A DNA stretch of 64,000 nucleotides from Saccharicrinis fermentans DSM 9555 = JCM 21142 (GTDB taxonomy: Bacteria > Bacteroidota > Bacteroidia > Bacteroidales > Marinilabiliaceae): contig NZ_KI912107.1 of the NCBI RefSeq assembly GCF_000517085.1, positions 4,523,980 to 4,587,979 on the forward strand, given 5' to 3'. This document shows positions 43,057-52,663 of the stretch, in pieces (position 1 is the first letter of the stretch; each line of letters begins with the position of its first letter). The notes under the pieces were generated by a model. The model searched no databases, was not told the DNA's origin, and worked only from the letters and a program-made list of their open reading frames with translations. A program made the position numbers and the translations under genes.

Positions 43057-45063
43057 ATGAGAAATAAATTTGCACTGATTGCCATAATGTTGGTAATGAT
43101 TTTCCAGATGGTCTCCTTTGGACAGATTCAGGAACCGGCCAAATGGACCGTAGAATTATCTGAAAAGGATGTCAAAGTAGGAGATGAAATTGATGTGGTT
43201 TTTAAGGCCGAGATTGAGAAAACATGGCATACCTACTCTAATGATTTCGATCCGGAATTGGGGCCTCTTCTAATTTCGTTTGCGTTCGAAGAGAATGAGT
43301 CTTATGAGCGTATTGGTGAGGTAAAACCCATGAATGCCCACAAGGAGTATGATGAAATATGGGAAGGCGAAGTGAGCTATTTTCAGGATCATGCAGAAAT
43401 GAGGCAGACTATTCTAATCAAAAAGCTGCCTTTGAAGGTAACTGGTACTTTTGAGTTCCAGAGCTGTTCTGATGAAACAGGAATGTGCGTGATGGGTGAT
43501 GATGAGTTTGACTTGAGTATCGGTGAGTCGGCGGATGTTGTTTCAGCCAATCCAAAGCAAGATACAACTGCTCTAGAAAAGGGAGCCAGCTCCTCTTCGT
43601 CGGCCTCTGGTGCTACCAAAGATTCTTTATGGGGATTGTTTTTTATATCCTTTTTGAGTGGTTTGGCGGCTATATTTACCCCCTGTGTTTTTCCAATGAT
43701 TCCCATGACCGTTAGTTTCTTTATGCATAGCGACGAAAATAAAGCAAAAGCAAAATTTAATGCTTTCTTCTATGGATTTTCAATCATTGGTATTTATACT
43801 GTTATAGGTACTGTTGTTGCTATCACTTTGGGTGCTAACTTTGCTAACTTTTTAAGTACGCACTGGTTTCCAAATATCATGTTCTTCTTGATTTTCATGA
43901 TCTTTGCTGCTTCTTTCTTTGGTATGTTCGAAATCACAATGCCTAATTGGATTGTGAATAAGAGTGTTGCCAACGAAGATAAAGGAGGTTTAGCGGGCGC
44001 TTTCTTTATGGCCTTTACTTTGGTGTTGGTGTCCTTTTCATGTACAGGCCCTATTGTTGGGGCTATATTGGTGGCTTCGGCTGGTGGTGAAGTGTTAATG
44101 CCTATTGTAGGTATGCTAGGTTTTTCCATAGCTTTTGCCTTGCCTTTTACTCTCTTTGCTATTTTTCCTTCATGGTTAAGTAATATGCCTAAGTCGGGTG
44201 GTTGGCTCAATTCTGTTAAGGTGGTGTTGGGATTTATAGAAGTGGCATTGGGACTTAAGTTTTTGAGTATCGCTGACCAGACTTATCATTGGGGTATTCT
44301 AGATAGAGAGGTGTACCTGGCCATATGGATTGTCACCTTTACTCTTTTGGGTTTTTACTTCTTAGGAAAATTGAAATTCTCGCACGATAGTGATCTTCCT
44401 TTTATTAGTGTTCCTCGTTTGATGTTGGCATTGGTAACCTTCTCTTTTGTGGTTTATATGATACCAGGTATGTTCGGGGCTCCATTAAAAGCTCTTTCTG
44501 GATATATACCTCCACAGTCGACCCATGATTTTGATTTAAATCAAATTATCCGTGATAATGCAGGTTCTGGTGGCCACATGACAACCGATTCGCATACGGC
44601 AAAATATTCCGATCTTTTACATTTGCCCCATGGATTGAAGGGTTACTTTGATTATGAGGAAGGGATGGCAGCCGCTAAAAAACTAAATAAACCTGTTTTT
44701 GTGGATTTTACCGGCCATGGTTGTGTTAATTGTCGTGAGATGGAGGCCAATGTATGGGCTGATCCTGCCGTGTTGAAAATTTTGCGTGAGGATTATATTA
44801 TACTGGCTTTGTATGTGGACGATAAGACTGAACTTCCCGAAGACGCTTGGTATACCTCTGAATATGACGGTAAGGTGAAGAAAACACTGGGAAAACAAAA
44901 TGCCGATTTTCAGATCACCCGTTATCAGGTGAATGCGCAACCTTATTATTGTTTGTTAGATACGGATGGAAAGGATTTGGTTACACCCAGAGCTTATGAT
45001 TTGGATGTAAGCAGTTTTGTGCAATTCCTTGAGGAAGGGAAAAAGAATTTTAAGAACAGATAA
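43057..45063 (+). CDS. dsbD: Protein-disulfide reductase, DsbD family
   Basis: A 668-residue membrane protein that carries electrons from the cytoplasm to periplasmic thiol proteins. After a signal peptide (about 1-23) comes an N-terminal immunoglobulin-like domain (about 28-165) with paired Cys in SCSDETGMC. The membrane core of about eight helices (about 190-485) has FTPCVFPMIP and SCTGPIVGA. The C-terminal thioredoxin domain (about 530-668) has GHGCVNC (Cys556, Cys559). I used ATG 43057 rather than the GTG one codon before. It could supply reducing power to the TlpA-like lipoprotein elsewhere in the window, but that link is a guess. Confidence 0.93.
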   Translation: MRNKFALIAIMLVMIFQMVSFGQIQEPAKWTVELSEKDVKVGDEIDVVFKAEIEKTWHTYSNDFDPELGPLLISFAFEENESYERIGEVKPMNAHKEYDEIWEGEVSYFQDHAEMRQTILIKKLPLKVTGTFEFQSCSDETGMCVMGDDEFDLSIGESADVVSANPKQDTTALEKGASSSSSASGATKDSLWGLFFISFLSGLAAIFTPCVFPMIPMTVSFFMHSDENKAKAKFNAFFYGFSIIGIYTVIGTVVAITLGANFANFLSTHWFPNIMFFLIFMIFAASFFGMFEITMPNWIVNKSVANEDKGGLAGAFFMAFTLVLVSFSCTGPIVGAILVASAGGEVLMPIVGMLGFSIAFALPFTLFAIFPSWLSNMPKSGGWLNSVKVVLGFIEVALGLKFLSIADQTYHWGILDREVYLAIWIVTFTLLGFYFLGKLKFSHDSDLPFISVPRLMLALVTFSFVVYMIPGMFGAPLKALSGYIPPQSTHDFDLNQIIRDNAGSGGHMTTDSHTAKYSDLLHLPHGLKGYFDYEEGMAAAKKLNKPVFVDFTGHGCVNCREMEANVWADPAVLKILREDYIILALYVDDKTELPEDAWYTSEYDGKVKKTLGKQNADFQITRYQVNAQPYYCLLDTDGKDLVTPRAYDLDVSSFVQFLEEGKKNFKNR

Positions 45064-45176
45064 TTTATATTGACCTATATGGATAGGCCTTCTATAAGTC
45101 CTAGTACAGGTCTTCTTTTGTTTGTATAGGTCATATGCATTCCTGAGAGAGTTTGAATAGAGGATTTACTAAAAAA

Positions 45177-47999
45177 ATGAAAATGAGAAGCGTAATAATA
45201 TTATGTCTGATAGCTGTGATGCAGCTTGTTACTATATCGGTGGAAGCACAAAATACAACGACTATTCCGCTGGATGCAAGAGTTAAATATGGTAAGCTTT
45301 CCAATGGGATGACCTATTATATCATGCATAATGAGGAGCCGAAGGACAGAGTCAGTTTATATTTTGTTCAAAATGTGGGTGGTATTCTGGAAAAAGATTC
45401 GCAAAATGGGCTGGCTCACTTTTTGGAACATATGGCATTTCAAGGTTTGGAGCATTACCCAGGTAAGTCGATGCTTAATTACCTGGAAGCCAATGGCATT
45501 AAGTTTGGACGTGATATTAATGCGTATACAGCACAAGACGAAACAGTTTATAATTTGAGTAATATTCCTGCTACACGTGAAAGTCTGCTCGATTCTGCTC
45601 TCTTAGTACTTCACGATTGGTCGGGAGGTTTATTGCTCGAAGGAGAAGAAATTGAAGCAGAGCGTGGTGTCATCCATGAAGAGTGGAGAACCCGACGAAA
45701 TTCACGTTTCAGGCTTATGAAACAAAGTTCTCCTTTCCTGTATAATCACTCTCAATATGCCAAACGTGATGTGATTGGTTCGTTGGATATTATCGATCAT
45801 TTTAAACATCAGGAGTTAAGGGACTATTATCACAAGTGGTATCGTCCTGATTTGCAGGCGGTGGTTGTGGTTGGTGATGTGGATGCAGAGAAGATTGAGC
45901 AGAAAGTAATTGCTCTTTTTTCAAAGATACCTGCTAAGAAAAATGCAGCGGAACGGTTGTATTATCCAGTGCCGGATTCGGATGAATTGGGTTTTGTAGT
46001 GGCCAAGGATAAGGAGGCGCAAGGGGTAAGTATGAATTGGATTTTTCGGAAAGATCCGGTGCTGTTAAGGGATGAAAGCTATATGCGTAAGGAGCTTGCT
46101 CAGAGTATGTTTAGTATGATGCTCAATAATCGCCTGCGGGAACTGACACGAAAGCCGGATTGCCCTGCTTTAAATATGGGTGTGGGTAATTTTAGTCTGG
46201 CACGTACCAAAGAAGCTTCATACTTGAGTGTGAGTCCTAAAGAAAATAAGGCCAAGGAAGCATTCTCGCTCGTTTTAACTGAACTGGAGAGAGCACGTAG
46301 GTTCGGATTTAATACATCAGAGCTGAAAAGAGTTAAGACGCAGTTGATGCGCAGCTATGAATCTTATAAAGATGAATATGTGAAGGTGGATAACGAGACC
46401 TGGGCACAGCAATTGGGCGATCACTTTTTGGAAGCAGCACCTTTTCCTTCCCTGGATTGGGAAATGAATTTTGCGCATCAGACCATACCAGCTATTAGCC
46501 TGAAAGAGGTGTACGCTTCGTTTAATGATTTTGAGAACGTTAATAATAGTGTTATTTCTATTGCTGGCCCAGATAAAGAAACAATTATTTATCCTGGTAA
46601 AGAAGAATTGTTAGCTCTAGTAGAAAGGGTTAAACAATTGGATTTAATAGCTTATGAAGATGATACCGATGATAGTCCTTTGGTAGCGTATGACCTGGAG
46701 GAGAAAAAAATAGTGGATACTTCACGTATGGCCAGTGTTGATGGACGAAATATCATGCAGTATACCCTCGAGAATGGTGCCAAGGTGCTTGTGTTATCCA
46801 CTGAGTTGAATAAAGATCAGATACTCTTGAGTGCTTATAGTTTTGGTGGAATGTCTGTTTTAGATCGAGATCAATTGGAATCAGCTAATATAGCTACCAG
46901 TGTAGCTGCTATGTCAGGCCTTGGTAATTTTAATGCGATTCAGTTGCAAAAAAAATTGACAGGTAAGAAAGCTCGGGTTAGCGCTTCGCTGGGTACTAAT
47001 ACGGAAGGATTTAATGGTTCTGCTTCGCCCAAGGATTTTGAAACTATGCTACAATTGCTTTATCTTAAATTTGAACATCCTCGCTTTGAAAAGGAATCCT
47101 TTGAGACTATGTTGGGGAGTATGAAAAATAAACTTGCCTATATAAAAACAGATAATGGTAAAGCTTTTAAAGATACCATTGCGATGATTACGAGTAACTA
47201 TCATCCACGAAGTATTTTGTTTGGAGAAAGGTTTGTAAAGAATATAGATTTCGATACGGCTGTGGATGTTTATAAGGATCGTTTCCAGGATGCCAGTGAT
47301 TTTACTTTCATATTTGTGGGTAATATTGATAAGGATAAAGATTTGCCTTTGATATGTAAATATGTGGGAAATCTTTCATCTACCAAACGAACAGAGAGTT
47401 GGGTGGATCATCATATGAAACCTGCTAAAGGAGCAAGTTTTAGAGAGGTGAAAAGAGAGATGGAAGTACCTAAGGCCACGGTTTATTTTTCCATGTATAA
47501 GGATGTTAAGTATAACCTTCATACTAGAACGTACGTAAGAGTTATTGCGGAGTTGTTAAGTAAGAGATATCTGGAGACGATTCGTGAGGAAGAAGGTGGT
47601 AGTTATGGTGTTAGTGTTCGGCCATCTATTTCTAAACGTAATTATGAGCATGCTTCCATTACAATGAACTTTGATTGCGATCCGCTAAAACGTGAAAAGC
47701 TAAGCGGGATCATGAAGCATGAAATTACGACGATGGTTAAAAAAGGTATTCAGGTTGATGAGCTGAATGAGATCAAAAAGAATTATGTGAAAAGCCGTGA
47801 AGAGTCAGTGGCTAAAAATAATTTTTGGTTGAGTGCTATTCAGTTATCTTTAATGAATGAAGAGCCTATTACGAATACAGAAGAGTATAACAAAATTGTA
47901 AATGATATCACGGCCAAAGGTGTACAGAAATTTGCCAAAAAGCTGTTTAAGGGATATGATTCGGTAGAGGCCGTGATGCTTCCTGCTTCATCGAACTAA
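45177..47999 (+). CDS. M16-family zinc metalloprotease, two-domain
   Basis: A 940-residue secreted or periplasmic peptidase. The signal peptide spans about 1-25 (ending SVEAQ). The first M16 domain has the inverted zinc motif HFLEH (His81, Glu84, His85) and the distant Glu in ERGVIHEEW. A second, inactive M16 domain follows from about residue 525 (MQYTLENGAKVLVLSTE). This matches the pitrilysin-like family that degrades peptides in a clam-shell chamber. ATG 45177 gives a proper signal peptide; the frame continues to a TTG 24 nt upstream. It lies 113 nt after dsbD. Confidence 0.94.
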   Translation: MKMRSVIILCLIAVMQLVTISVEAQNTTTIPLDARVKYGKLSNGMTYYIMHNEEPKDRVSLYFVQNVGGILEKDSQNGLAHFLEHMAFQGLEHYPGKSMLNYLEANGIKFGRDINAYTAQDETVYNLSNIPATRESLLDSALLVLHDWSGGLLLEGEEIEAERGVIHEEWRTRRNSRFRLMKQSSPFLYNHSQYAKRDVIGSLDIIDHFKHQELRDYYHKWYRPDLQAVVVVGDVDAEKIEQKVIALFSKIPAKKNAAERLYYPVPDSDELGFVVAKDKEAQGVSMNWIFRKDPVLLRDESYMRKELAQSMFSMMLNNRLRELTRKPDCPALNMGVGNFSLARTKEASYLSVSPKENKAKEAFSLVLTELERARRFGFNTSELKRVKTQLMRSYESYKDEYVKVDNETWAQQLGDHFLEAAPFPSLDWEMNFAHQTIPAISLKEVYASFNDFENVNNSVISIAGPDKETIIYPGKEELLALVERVKQLDLIAYEDDTDDSPLVAYDLEEKKIVDTSRMASVDGRNIMQYTLENGAKVLVLSTELNKDQILLSAYSFGGMSVLDRDQLESANIATSVAAMSGLGNFNAIQLQKKLTGKKARVSASLGTNTEGFNGSASPKDFETMLQLLYLKFEHPRFEKESFETMLGSMKNKLAYIKTDNGKAFKDTIAMITSNYHPRSILFGERFVKNIDFDTAVDVYKDRFQDASDFTFIFVGNIDKDKDLPLICKYVGNLSSTKRTESWVDHHMKPAKGASFREVKREMEVPKATVYFSMYKDVKYNLHTRTYVRVIAELLSKRYLETIREEEGGSYGVSVRPSISKRNYEHASITMNFDCDPLKREKLSGIMKHEITTMVKKGIQVDELNEIKKNYVKSREESVAKNNFWLSAIQLSLMNEEPITNTEEYNKIVNDITAKGVQKFAKKLFKGYDSVEAVMLPASSN

Positions 48000-48066
48000 A
48001 ATGGGAAAGATAATATTGATAAAGGTTTATTCTTTATGAATTGTGTATTTATTAATTAGACAAGAA

Positions 48067-48096
48067 AATCCCCGACAAACGTGGGGGGGATTTTTT
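48067..48096 (+). terminator. Rho-independent terminator after the M16 protease
   Basis: AATCCCC (48067-48073) pairs with GGGGATT (48086-48092), followed by a run of T residues. Confidence 0.85.
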
Positions 48097-48475
48097 CTTT
48101 TTGGTTACCAAGGTTTATGTTGTTGGTTGTGGTGTTTTTTGTTGTAGGGTGGTATTAAAATAGCTTACAATTATTCGTAGTTTAAAAGGCCGTAGGGTTG
48201 ACCAGAACTATTGTCATGGGGCTTACGTTGGTGGGTAAGCTTGATGCCTGAAAAACCTTTCGACTTGAAAGTTATGAGTTTAAGATTTTTAAATACAGCG
48301 AGTAAAGCTCCGGGTGAGGTTAGACGAAGGGGGTGCTGATCATTTATTTTTTATTGTTATTTTTGGAAGTAAAGATAGTCGTAAGCTATCGAGCTGGAAT
48401 GTGTAAACCAAAAAAAGGAAAATACAGAGAAAAGGATTTCGACTAAAATCATAATTTTGAAAAGAGACTTATTAA
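48097..48475. other. Start of an accessory patch, non-coding
   Basis: No gene is supported here. The stretch contains a 59-nt segment (48184-48242) that resembles a segment at 57827-57884 inside a decayed insertion sequence. Its surroundings are GC-richer than the neighbouring intergenic DNA. Confidence 0.5.
48184..48242 (+). repeat. GC-rich dispersed repeat, copy 1
   Basis: This segment shares CCAGAAC, GGGGC, CGTTGG and AAGCTT in the same order and spacing with 57827-57884, with roughly two thirds identity by eye. Its nature is unknown. Confidence 0.5.
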
Positions 48476-48877
48476 ATGGAATACTTGGGTTCTTGTTTAT
48501 GCAAAGGGATTAAATTTAGAGTTATAGGCGACTTTGAGAGTTTTTATTTGTGCCATTGTAGATATTGTAGGAAAGACACGGGGACTGCTCATGCTGCAAA
48601 TTTGTTTTCTACAACTGCTAAACTAGAATGGATAAAAACGGAAACTGAAATTAAAATATTTCAACCACATAAAAGTAACCATGTGAAAGCCTTTTGTACA
48701 AATTGTGGTTCAGCCCTGCCTAATTTACAAATGAATGGCGAACTTTTAGTAGTTCCGGCAGGATGTTTAGATACAAAATTGGAAAAACGACCTTCTGCAC
48801 ATATTTTTATCTCAAACAAAGCAAGTTGGGATGTTTCGTTGGAAGAAATAAAGAAATTTGAACGTTTCCCTGAATAA
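48476..48877 (+). CDS. GFA-family zinc protein
   Basis: A 133-residue protein of the GFA (glutathione-dependent formaldehyde-activating/CENP-V) fold. Zinc-binding cysteines appear in the usual places: GSCLCKGIKF (residues 5-14), CHCRYCRK (about 26-33) and FCTNCGSALP (about 75-84). Most bacterial members have no proven activity, so the name should not be taken as function. It stands in a gene-poor accessory stretch near an IS701 element. Confidence 0.9.
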   Translation: MEYLGSCLCKGIKFRVIGDFESFYLCHCRYCRKDTGTAHAANLFSTTAKLEWIKTETEIKIFQPHKSNHVKAFCTNCGSALPNLQMNGELLVVPAGCLDTKLEKRPSAHIFISNKASWDVSLEEIKKFERFPE

Positions 48878-48930
48878 GAAATAGATGTCAAGAAATTTGT
48901 GCTCTTTTTTTTGTATAAATTGATATACCG

Positions 48931-49359
48931 ATGGGAGTGCTTTTTATGGCATTTGTCATTTTGATAGCGTGCTTAATCTTGACTAAGTTGTTTAATCAGG
49001 TTTGGTTTAACAAGAAAATCTATGGAGTAAGTGCATTAACTAATGTTATCAGTGGAATTGTTGGAATGGCGATTTCAATGATTTTAAATAGTGGTTGGTA
49101 TTTTGTTGTTTGGTTTCCTTGGGTAAATAGCAATGAGATTACACTTTCAAATAAAGAGAGTCCAAATGGCTTGACGATTTTTTATCTGGGTGCTTTTATG
49201 CTTACGGTTATAGCTGAAACATTGACGAATTGGTTAATTATAGGTTGTATCCTGCTTCAACTTTTGAGTAACTTGACAACAAAATGCTGCATAAGAAAGG
49301 GGTTCTACTTTAAAGAAGTGAATATAACGTTAATATTAGTTCTGGCTTTGGCCTATTAG
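48931..49359 (+). CDS. Hypothetical membrane protein
   Basis: A 142-residue protein with about four hydrophobic helices (near 2-20, 38-62, 80-105 and 125-142) and two adjacent cysteines (KCCIRKG). It is not recognised. The last helix ends abruptly at LALAY, so the chain may be shortened or frameshifted compared with relatives. It sits in the accessory patch between the GFA gene and insertion-related sequences. Confidence 0.55.
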   Translation: MGVLFMAFVILIACLILTKLFNQVWFNKKIYGVSALTNVISGIVGMAISMILNSGWYFVVWFPWVNSNEITLSNKESPNGLTIFYLGAFMLTVIAETLTNWLIIGCILLQLLSNLTTKCCIRKGFYFKEVNITLILVLALAY

Positions 49360-49470
49360 GTATAACTTATCAAGTAGCTGATTCAAAATATCGCTATATC
49401 TTTGTTCAAATATGAAGAGAAAGCACTTGTGATTCATTAAGCCAATGAATTATACATATGTTGGGTAGGT

Positions 49471-49570
49471 TTATATGAAACGAGTAATGATAATTGTTTT
49501 ATACATAGGGAGATGAATTGTTTTGACGAGCTCCATATTTCCACTGAGGGATTACTATAAATATATGAAG
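49471..49570 (+). repeat. Leader-module repeat without a gene
   Basis: The segment aligns over about 100 nt with 26122-26217. It shares the AACGAGT, GAG-TCCATAT, CCA and TATAAA-ATATGAA blocks, but no open reading frame of useful length follows the ATG. Confidence 0.5.
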
Positions 49571-49582
49571 AACTCTATTGGT

Positions 49583-49659
49583 AAGCCGTATGAGGGAATT
49601 GAAAAATCATGAGCACTTATGATATTTGTTTCCCGTCACTAAACCTTCATGTACGGCTT
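49583..49659 (+). ncRNA. Group II intron domain V-like hairpin, probable remnant
   Basis: AAGCCGTA (49583-49590) pairs perfectly with TACGGCTT (49652-49659). TGAGG and CCTTCA form the second helix with a 2-nt bulge, the layout of domain V, including the AGC triad. Instead of a tetraloop there is an inserted hairpin (GGGAA with TTCCC, AAATCAT with ATGATATTT). No reverse transcriptase is nearby, so this would be a fragment. Confidence 0.4.
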
Positions 49660-49852
49660 GATGAAGGGTGTGTAGGTAGTTTATCTAAAAATTATTATTT
49701 TTGTGATTAATTAGACGTAAGCAAGGTATGTGGTTCTATCTTAGGTAATAGTACGAAAATAAATTAGAAAAAATAATTTTTAATATAGTGATATGAATAC
49801 ACAGAATTTATTATTTTTAATATTAGCACTTGGAATTTCTTCCGGAACATTA

Positions 49853-51381
49853 TTAGTTCTACTTTAACAGATTTATTGCTTTGAATAACAGAGGTCTATG
49901 TCACGCTGTCGCTTTTCATGTCGCTGCTGCAGTTTTTCCAGCATCCGTTCATCGGTCATTTCACGATAAAATTTGTATACCATAAAATCCATAATGTCTC
50001 TTGCCGACAACAATGGGACTTCGTCTTGATTCAATAGTTTTTCTTTCAGCATAAAGCTGCCCACCATTAAGTTGAGGGCTACTTGGTGATGCCATGACAG
50101 CCATTTGCGGGTTTGGAACTGATCCAAGCCCACTATCTGTTTTTGCTCTTTGAAGCTATGCTCAATGAAAAAGCGTTGTGCCTGCATGTATGCCAGCGCC
50201 TGATGCGTGTATTGAGCAAGTTCTGCGTTAGTGAACGAATATTTTATTTCTACTCCCTGCTTTGTCTTTCTTTTCGAAATGACCAGCAACCGTTTCTCAA
50301 CAATGTTCTGAACCTTATCCCAAATGTAAACTGTCTTAAAATGGAACAATCCCTTCAGCTTTCCCTTGGCAGAATCACGAATGTCAAGCTTTTTCCAGTC
50401 CTTGTTTGTAAGCGTTTCTATATATTCGTTAGCGTTTACCGATGGGGTGCTTGCCTTCGGCCTTTTGGGTGGGCGCCCACGATTGCTCTTTCGCTCTGGA
50501 ATATGTAGTTCTGGTTTTTCAAGGTGGATTTTTTGATCGCTATGAATGTCAAGCATGTACACCAAACCCATATCCTCAACCGAACGGGTAAACGCAAGGT
50601 CATTGCCATAAAGTCCATCCCCCCCAACGTAATCGAACTCGATACCCATTTCCAGTTGGTGCTTCACAATATCTGTAGCCAGCTCCGGTTTTGTCTTGAA
50701 AACCCTGTCCTCTTTGGGGATGCCAGCAGTTTCACACTTGGCGTTGTTAGTACACCATGACCTTGGAAGGTACAGTCTCGTGTCGACCAACGCTGCATAT
50801 TTGTCCGTGCACAAGCAACCAAAAACTGCAACCTGCGAGTTTGCAGTCTTCCCAACGTTCCCGCAATACTGGTGATCAACACCAATGCTTTTGTCACCTT
50901 TTTTCACCCATCCGCTTTCGTCTATGAGTAATCCTTTTAATTTTTGGTTTGGGAGTGATTGGTCTACCTGATTTGCTATTTGGTCGATGACAGCTCTTGC
51001 ATCCCAATTGGATTCGGTGATAAAATGCTGCATCTTATGGTAGTCTGCGTTTAATGTCTCAGTGATGCGTTCGATGTTTTTCAAATCGCTTAAAGCTAGA
51101 CCTTCGACGTATTGAGTAGCTTTGTCGAAGTTGGATTTTGTTCTATTTTTAAAATGGTGCTGAAATTCAGATAAATACACTTCAAGTCGGTTGTTGACCG
51201 CTAGCAGTGTTTTACCATTATTCGTATATTTTTTAAGTTTTTCGCCCGTTACCCATTGCAAACTTGAGTTTTGTTCTTTGTTTCAATTGCAATATACTAA
51301 TTTACTGTTTATTACGAAAGAAAAACAATACTAAATTATCGTTTTTTCAGTGATCATTTTAATCTGTTAAAGTAGAATTAG
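49853..51381 (-). mobile_element. IS701-family insertion sequence with TTAG target duplication
   Basis: The element covers 49857-51377 (1521 bp). Its ends are perfect 17-bp inverted repeats, TTCTACTTTAACAGATT at the left and its complement at 51361-51377. TTAG is present on both sides (49853-49856 and 51378-51381), which fits the 4-bp YTAR-type duplications of the IS701 family. One full-length transposase gene fills it. Intact ends and frame suggest a recent arrival. Confidence 0.93.
49873..51261 (-). CDS. IS701-family DDE transposase
   Basis: A 462-residue transposase. The catalytic residues appear as Asp114 in LLIDESGW, Asp215 in VGGDGLYG and Glu367 in RFFIEHSFKEQKQ. DHQYCGNVGKTANSQVAVF is a hallmark of IS701 proteins. 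The frame is intact from a TTG at 51261 (no in-frame ATG lies between the preceding stop codon and it) to TAA 49873, which overlaps the left end by one base. The gene is probably functional. Confidence 0.93.
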   Translation of the reverse strand: MQWVTGEKLKKYTNNGKTLLAVNNRLEVYLSEFQHHFKNRTKSNFDKATQYVEGLALSDLKNIERITETLNADYHKMQHFITESNWDARAVIDQIANQVDQSLPNQKLKGLLIDESGWVKKGDKSIGVDHQYCGNVGKTANSQVAVFGCLCTDKYAALVDTRLYLPRSWCTNNAKCETAGIPKEDRVFKTKPELATDIVKHQLEMGIEFDYVGGDGLYGNDLAFTRSVEDMGLVYMLDIHSDQKIHLEKPELHIPERKSNRGRPPKRPKASTPSVNANEYIETLTNKDWKKLDIRDSAKGKLKGLFHFKTVYIWDKVQNIVEKRLLVISKRKTKQGVEIKYSFTNAELAQYTHQALAYMQAQRFFIEHSFKEQKQIVGLDQFQTRKWLSWHHQVALNLMVGSFMLKEKLLNQDEVPLLSARDIMDFMVYKFYREMTDERMLEKLQQRHEKRQRDIDLCYSKQ

Positions 51382-51649
51382 TTGATCGTTTTTTTGTGAC
51401 TATTCCGGGATGGTTAGCTGTTGTGTTAATCTTAGCTGCAAGTGCTTCATTATTTTATCATTTGATGCTCTTAAAGAGAAAAAAACATAATTAACGAATA
51501 GAAATTATTATGCTCTTTAGAGAATTACTAGTTATATGATCTCAGGAAATAACGGTTTAGTGGACTAAAATACCATTATTGGGCATGATTTTGTTATGCG
51601 TGCGTGGTTAGTTTTTTGTTAATTTGTAGTCTCTAAACAAAAAACGATT

Positions 51650-52636
51650 ATGAACACAAAATTGTATCCTATTAAGTTTACGCCTATCTTAAAAGATAAA
51701 ATATGGGGAGGCGATAAATTAAAATTAACATTAGATAAAAAAAGCGAGCTTGAAAAACTGGGCGAATCATGGGAGCTTTCTGGAGTAGAAGGTGATATTT
51801 CGGTGGTTTCAAATGGCTTTTTGGCAGGTAACAACCTTCAGGAAATCATAGAAATATATATGGGAGACCTGGTAGGGGAGTCTATTTATAGCAAGTTTGG
51901 CAATGAATTTCCCTTGTTGTTCAAATTTATTGATGCCAATGACGACTTGTCTATTCAAGTGCATCCAGATGATAAGCTTTCAAAGGAGCGCCATAATGCT
52001 TTTGGGAAAACGGAAATGTGGTATGTATTGCAAGCAGAACCCAAAAGTCAGTTGGTTTCTGGTTTCGTAAAAGAATCTACCAAAGAAGAATATCTCAAAG
52101 CATTAAGCGATGGTAAGTTGATGTCTTTGTTAAAATCTCATGAAGTTAGTGAGGGGGATACTTTCTTTATTAGAGCCGGTAATGTTCACGCCATTGGTGC
52201 TGGAGTACTGTTGGCCGAGATACAACAGACTTCTGATGTAACCTATCGTATTTATGACTATGATCGCAAGGATAGTGCAGGTAATACCCGTGAGTTGCAT
52301 ACCGATCTGGCTTTAGATGCCATTGACTATAAAGATACCAATGAAAAAGTGTCATATAGTGCCAAGAAAAATGAAGCGGTGAATCTGGCTTCATGTCAAT
52401 ATTTTGTGACCAATTTATTGCATATTAACGAAGCGTTTGAACGAGATGTTTATTTGTTAAACTCTTTTGTAGTATATATGTGCGTTAGTGGTAGTGCAAA
52501 AATAATGTGTACAAACGGAGAAAAAGAAACAATTACCAAAGGAGAAACAGTGTTAATCCCTGCTGCCATCGATGGTGTTACTATTGAACCGGACGGGGAT
52601 GCTAAACTCCTGGAAGTATACATCAAAGAAGTATAA
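51650..52636 (+). CDS. manA: Mannose-6-phosphate isomerase, type I
   Basis: A 328-residue zinc isomerase that interconverts fructose 6-phosphate and mannose 6-phosphate. The early PIKFTPILKDKIWGGDKL, the metal region LSIQVHPDD and KTEMWYVL, and IRAGNVHAIGAGVLLAEIQQTSDVTYRIYD are conserved. The C-terminal cupin runs to the end of the chain. Length and motifs fit the short bacterial type I group. It is monocistronic and ends before a terminator. Confidence 0.95.
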   Translation: MNTKLYPIKFTPILKDKIWGGDKLKLTLDKKSELEKLGESWELSGVEGDISVVSNGFLAGNNLQEIIEIYMGDLVGESIYSKFGNEFPLLFKFIDANDDLSIQVHPDDKLSKERHNAFGKTEMWYVLQAEPKSQLVSGFVKESTKEEYLKALSDGKLMSLLKSHEVSEGDTFFIRAGNVHAIGAGVLLAEIQQTSDVTYRIYDYDRKDSAGNTRELHTDLALDAIDYKDTNEKVSYSAKKNEAVNLASCQYFVTNLLHINEAFERDVYLLNSFVVYMCVSGSAKIMCTNGEKETITKGETVLIPAAIDGVTIEPDGDAKLLEVYIKEV

Positions 52637-52663
52637 GTTACTGATCTTGTTATTGGTTTATTT

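Larger units (their letters stand above)
49360..49792. other. Non-coding stretch with leader-like repeat and structured hairpin
   Basis: No gene is visible. The stretch contains a copy of the leader module (49471-49570) and directly behind it a group II intron domain-V-like hairpin (49583-49659). The remainder is AT-rich. Confidence 0.5.
49793..51494 (+). pseudogene. Small two-helix membrane protein gene split by IS701
   Basis: The 5' part runs from ATG 49793 to 49856 and the 3' part from 51382 to TAA 51494. Removing the insertion sequence and one TTAG copy joins them into a perfect 59-codon frame. The predicted 58-residue protein starts MNTQNLLFLILALGISS, has a second helix in GWLAVVLILAASASLFYHL and ends KRKKHN. 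The restored frame is strong evidence that a real gene was interrupted. The family is not recognised. The charge pattern suggests a hairpin of two helices with a cytoplasmic basic tail. Confidence 0.75.

Noticed and set aside
48184-48242. Integron attC site
   Set aside because: No integrase, no paired core sites of the GTTRRRY type and no cassette-like gene array were found.
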